The notes beneath the pieces were generated by a model that was given only the letters and a program-made list of their open reading frames with translations, searched no databases and was not told where the DNA came from. A program made the translations under genes and the position numbers. Below are positions 61,295 through 64,000 of a DNA stretch of 64,000 nt, in pieces. This stretch comes from an uncultured Geobacteraceae bacterium (GTDB lineage: Bacteria > Desulfobacterota > Desulfuromonadia > Geobacterales > Pseudopelobacteraceae), in NCBI GenBank assembly GCA_903939115.1, contig CAJAFV010000063.1:59596-123595 (forward strand), given 5' to 3'. Every line of letters starts with the position of its first letter. The stretch's first letter is position 1.

Positions 61295-61300
61295 TTCTCA

Positions 61301-62368
61301 ATGCATCGCTCACCTAATACAGTACTCTCCATTATTATCCCGACCCTTAATGAAGCAGAAAATCTGCCTGAACTTTTGTCTGATCTCAAGCAGCAGCAGA
61401 ATATCATTTTTGAAGTTATTATTGGCGATGGAGGCTCAACGGATGCAACGCGATCAGTTGCTGAAGCGTATGGCGCCACTTTTACCTGCGCCAAACGGGG
61501 TCGAGGGACGCAGATGAACGCTGCAACGCTTCAGGCAACCGGTGAATACCTCCTCTTTATGCATGCAGATTCCCGCATAGACGACCCCACTCTTCTCAGC
61601 AATGCCGTTCAAGCGCTAATGTCGGCAGAGCCAGAACCAGACCGGATTGCCGGGCATTTCCGCCTACGATTCATGCGCACTTCAACGCGTAATGACGTGG
61701 CCTATCGCTATGCCGAAGAGAAGACCGCCTTTAACCGGGAAAACACCACCAATGGTGATCAGGGTTTGCTGCTCTCAAAAGCGTTTTTCAGACATCTTGG
61801 CGGCTTTGATGAAAGCATGACGTTTTTGGAAGATCAGCGTATTGCAGAAAAAATCCGATCACAGGGACAGTGGATTACACTCCCGGGGCATCTCAACACT
61901 TCGGCACGGCGGTTTGAGGCAGAAGGCTTTCACCGGCGCTATATTTTGATGAGTATGATGATGGGGCTGCACAGTGTCGGAGCAGAGGAATTCTTCGCTC
62001 GTGCGCCGGGGGCATATCAGGTGCAGAAGGAGACCGGCACGCTGTTCCTGTCGCCGTTCTTTGCTCTTATATGGCGTATGATGCGTGATGAGTGGCGTTT
62101 ACGGGGGTCAATCCGGCTCTTCTATCTATTGGGGCGGTATATCCGCCAGAACTCCTGGCAGATGTTCTATTTTTTTGATATCAGGTTACGCTCGCTGCTT
62201 GGAGCAGGCCGGTATCCTTTTTTGAACTTTCATGATCGGGTCTTCGCGCCATGTACAAATTTCAGGGTCTGTAATGCGCTTACCGGATTGCTCTGCTTTC
62301 TCTGGTTCATGGGGATACTGGCACCGTTTTTCCGGATTGTTGACTATTTGGGGCGAAAAGATTATTAA
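61301..62368 (+). CDS. TIGR04283-type GT2 glycosyltransferase
   Basis: The 355-residue protein begins LSIIIPTLNEAENLPELL, has EVIIGDGGSTDATRSVA, GRGTQMNAA, LFMHADSRID and GDQGLLLSKAFFRHLGGFDE, the characteristic pattern of TIGR04283, a family named for arsenosugar biosynthesis. The C-terminal 100 residues are extra, with a hydrophobic pair (LTGLLCFLWFMGILAPFF). It could act with the ArsS-like protein encoded 10 kb away, although the two are not in one operon. Confidence 0.85.
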   Translation: MHRSPNTVLSIIIPTLNEAENLPELLSDLKQQQNIIFEVIIGDGGSTDATRSVAEAYGATFTCAKRGRGTQMNAATLQATGEYLLFMHADSRIDDPTLLSNAVQALMSAEPEPDRIAGHFRLRFMRTSTRNDVAYRYAEEKTAFNRENTTNGDQGLLLSKAFFRHLGGFDESMTFLEDQRIAEKIRSQGQWITLPGHLNTSARRFEAEGFHRRYILMSMMMGLHSVGAEEFFARAPGAYQVQKETGTLFLSPFFALIWRMMRDEWRLRGSIRLFYLLGRYIRQNSWQMFYFFDIRLRSLLGAGRYPFLNFHDRVFAPCTNFRVCNALTGLLCFLWFMGILAPFFRIVDYLGRKDY

Positions 62369-62407
62369 ACCACCAGGCGTGGAAATCGTTTTAATAAAGG
62401 AATATCT

Positions 62408-62662
62408 ATGAAAAAAGTAATCGGAACTCTTATCTGTCTGCTTGCGTCAGCAAGTTTGGCCGCCGCCGCAGTAAATGTTGAAGTCAACACCCCGAATGCG
62501 AGCGTACGGGTCGGGACACCTCCTCCTGCGCCGCAGGTGACCGTTATTGAGCAAGAGCACCATCATGATGTAAAAAAAGATAATGGAAAACACAAGGGGC
62601 AAAAAAAACATAAGAAACATAAAAAAGACCATCATGACGAGAGAAACAAACATGACAAATAG
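62408..62662 (+). CDS. Small secreted His/Lys-rich protein
   Basis: The 84-residue protein has a signal peptide (to SLAAAA), a Pro/Val-rich middle (VRVGTPPPAPQVTV) and a tail made largely of His and Lys (QEHHHDVKKD, then KKHKKHKKDHHDE). The tail could bind metals such as nickel, copper or zinc, or polyanions. A ribosome site AAAGGAATATCT precedes the ATG. No known family; it looks real because of the signal peptide and clean spacing. Confidence 0.75.
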   Translation: MKKVIGTLICLLASASLAAAAVNVEVNTPNASVRVGTPPPAPQVTVIEQEHHHDVKKDNGKHKGQKKHKKHKKDHHDERNKHDK

Positions 62663-62711
62663 AATATTAAAGTCATGGATTTCCGACTCCCTTAAAACAA
62701 CGTGCGCTAAT

Positions 62712-62846
62712 TCTACTTTGTCACATTCCCTTCTCCCCCTCCCTAACCCTCCCCCGCTGGGTGAGCGGACTTATGCTCCTCCCCCCAGCGGGGGGGAGGT
62801 TGGGAGGGGGGAGGGAGTTACAGGGATGCTAATGTGACAAAGTAGA
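62712..62846. repeat. 135-bp inverted-repeat element (MITE- or REP-like)
   Basis: Perfect 16-bp terminal inverted repeats, TCTACTTTGTCACATT (62712-62727) and its complement (62831-62846), flank C-rich and G-rich arms (about 62733-62761 with 62784-62816) that can pair around a central 22-bp loop. The whole element could fold into one long hairpin. It lies between two convergent genes and may also terminate transcription from both sides. Confidence 0.8.
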
Positions 62847-62853
62847 CCTAACG

Positions 62854-63618
62854 TCACGGCAGGCATCTGTCCTGTTCACCGGTAATATATTCCGCTGGCA
62901 AATCGCATTCGGAAGGGATCTGGAACGGGATCGGATAACGTATTCCCGCCTTGTGAGTTGCGGCAAGTCCTTCAGCAGTCCGCTCCAGCCACGCATAGGG
63001 AATGCCTACTATCATTTCATGGTCTTGAGCCATGGCAAAGCGCCGGTCACCCATACAGGGGATTTCAATCGTCGGCTCTCCGGTCAGGGAGACCTGAGCA
63101 ACAGCCCGGGAGCAGACACCGGCATCTCCCGATGATTTCATGACAAACTCGCCTCCCTGATGGTAAAGGAAAGCCTGTACAAAACGCATTGCCTGAGCAG
63201 AGTTTACGTAGAGCACGGCAAGGTCTGGAGTAATACCGTTAAACGGACGCGCCAGCGGGTACGTCAACACTCCCGCCACACCGGTTTTGACCCGCGGCAT
63301 CGACTGCTGCATGGCAACAGCTGCCTGCTCCGTTTCCTGATATACGCCCGCATTGACCGAACCATTCATAATTCGCTGAGGCGGTTGTATCATGCCCGTA
63401 CAGGATGTTCCGATAGCGCAGTGCCCCGATTCAGCGTCTGCCCAGGTTGACCAGGAGTACATCCGGCTATAGGCAATCTGTTGGCAAATTGCCAGCCGCT
63501 TGCCGCGCATCTTGATTTTAAGCCCCTCGATCAGAGAGGCATCCCGCACCAGATTGACGCCTACAGGTTGAGTTGCCGGGTTGACTGTCTCCTTCACCGT
63601 TGCCAGAAATTTCTCCAT
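62854..63618 (-). CDS. DUF169 protein
   Basis: The 254-residue protein starts MEKFLATVKETVNPATQPVGV, with a DUF169-like set of conserved residues: RLAICQQIAYSRMYSWSTW, CAIGTSCTGM, EFVMKSSGDAGVCS, GEPTIEIPCMGDRRFA. It has several Cys residues. DUF169 proteins occur in anaerobes and methanogens, with unknown function. ATG 63618 with AGGAGAG upstream is better than the longer frame to 63663. Confidence 0.85.
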   Translation of the reverse strand: MEKFLATVKETVNPATQPVGVNLVRDASLIEGLKIKMRGKRLAICQQIAYSRMYSWSTWADAESGHCAIGTSCTGMIQPPQRIMNGSVNAGVYQETEQAAVAMQQSMPRVKTGVAGVLTYPLARPFNGITPDLAVLYVNSAQAMRFVQAFLYHQGGEFVMKSSGDAGVCSRAVAQVSLTGEPTIEIPCMGDRRFAMAQDHEMIVGIPYAWLERTAEGLAATHKAGIRYPIPFQIPSECDLPAEYITGEQDRCLP

Positions 63619-63714
63619 AGAACTCTCCTTTTTTTGTGATTGGGCACTATATACGCCCTGCAAAAAATCTGGGCACTATTTATCTTTCTGCTACATATTA
63701 GAGACAGGACCGTC

Positions 63715-64000
63715 TCATGAGATCTCTCCCCACACCGTCATGCCGATCCAGAGCAGGATGCCACTGACTGCGCAGAAGGTGAACAGCGGTCGTTTGAGCG
63801 GGTGCTTCTCCTCACCGCGATCGATAAACGGCAGGAGTGCCAGAAAGGCCATGGCGATAGCCTGTACCGTCAGACCGATGATTTCACTCGGAAACAGTTT
63901 CAGAGTCTGATAGTTGGCGAGAAAGTGTTCCACTCCGACTTGATGTGGGAGGGGGTGACTAACGGATTTGCCGGGACATAGGAGGTTGACGGTATGAATA
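63715..64000 (-). pseudogene. Cytochrome b C-terminal domain (subunit IV-like), frameshifted and partial
   Basis: The frame at the window edge encodes VPANPLVTPSHIKSEW, the conserved entry to the C-terminal domain of cytochrome b/b6f subunit IV (canonical PEWYFL follows). After GAGTGG the protein continues in another frame with HFLANYQTLKLFPSEIIGL, LALLPFIDRG and two membrane helices to a stop at 63715. Two extra bases (AA near 63930) or one missing base separate the two parts. This is either a broken quinol-oxidising complex gene or a sequencing error. The N-terminal domain lies outside the window. Confidence 0.75.

Overview
The window reads as chromosomal DNA of a Gram-negative, Geobacter/Pelobacter-like deltaproteobacterium (Desulfuromonadales). 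The inference rests on gene content: ResB/CcsA cytochrome c maturation, many PAS/Cache sensor kinases and NtrC-type regulation, an OFA-type organic acid transporter, DUF169 and DUF3047 proteins, a cytochrome b C-terminal domain, and a selenoprotein. No database search was possible, so every family name comes from reading motifs.

Layout. (1) 1-6.4 kb: the end of a cytochrome c maturation operon (ccsA, resB), then a SAM-I riboswitch controlling two trans-sulfuration enzymes, a ThiS-ThiF fusion and mnmA, which together form a sulfur-handling operon. (2) 6.4-19.4 kb: a HEAT-like protein, a MuiA-like secreted protein, a block of PAS histidine kinases, receivers and a GGDEF/EAL protein on the minus strand, a parvulin foldase and a tRNA methyltransferase. 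(3) 19.4-24.4 kb: a toxin-antitoxin (TA) zone (MazEF-like, HipBA, DUF4160/DUF2442, RelBE) with 7-bp repeat arrays at gene ends and a frameshifted gene of unknown function. (4) 24.5-35.9 kb: a surface polysaccharide locus on the minus strand (YfhO-like protein, five glycosyltransferase-type proteins, three methyltransferases, a Wzx-type flippase), mostly joined by ATGA overlaps. (5) 36-45 kb: a scrambled accessory zone with HigBA, VapBC, a second HipBA and a DUF4143 ATPase, plus gene relics: an internally deleted vapBC, a truncated DUF4258-like pair, the tail of a GDP-fucose synthase behind gmd, and a truncated regulator. A dispersed intergenic repeat occurs between them.

(6) 45-52 kb: a cupin, a subtilase-like protein, then a redox operon: exported MsrA, lipoprotein MsrB, a mercuric-reductase-like flavoprotein, a TMEM64 membrane protein, a thioredoxin-fold protein whose reading frame crosses an in-frame TGA, and an ArsS-type radical SAM protein. 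The TGA lies in a U-x-x-C motif and is followed by a perfect small hairpin, so the gene very probably encodes selenocysteine; a standard gene caller would split it. (7) 52-60.6 kb: an OFA transporter preceded by four helically phased TGTTTACA sites, a GcvH-like protein with a Cys-rich N-terminus, an archaemetzincin, a sigma-54 response regulator with an altered GAFTGA motif (GAFPGA), a Cache histidine kinase, and a paralogous Cache-PAS-PAS sensor that ends in a GlnD/DUF294-type nucleotidyltransferase instead of a kinase. (8) 60.6-64 kb: DUF3047 protein, TIGR04283-type glycosyltransferase, a His/Lys-rich secreted peptide, a 135-bp inverted-repeat element, a DUF169 protein, and a frameshifted cytochrome b C-terminal domain running off the window.

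The most noteworthy items are the selenoprotein in the ArsS redox cluster, the Cache-nucleotidyltransferase sensor module next to the OFA transporter, and the footprints of repeat-driven decay in the TA-rich zones.
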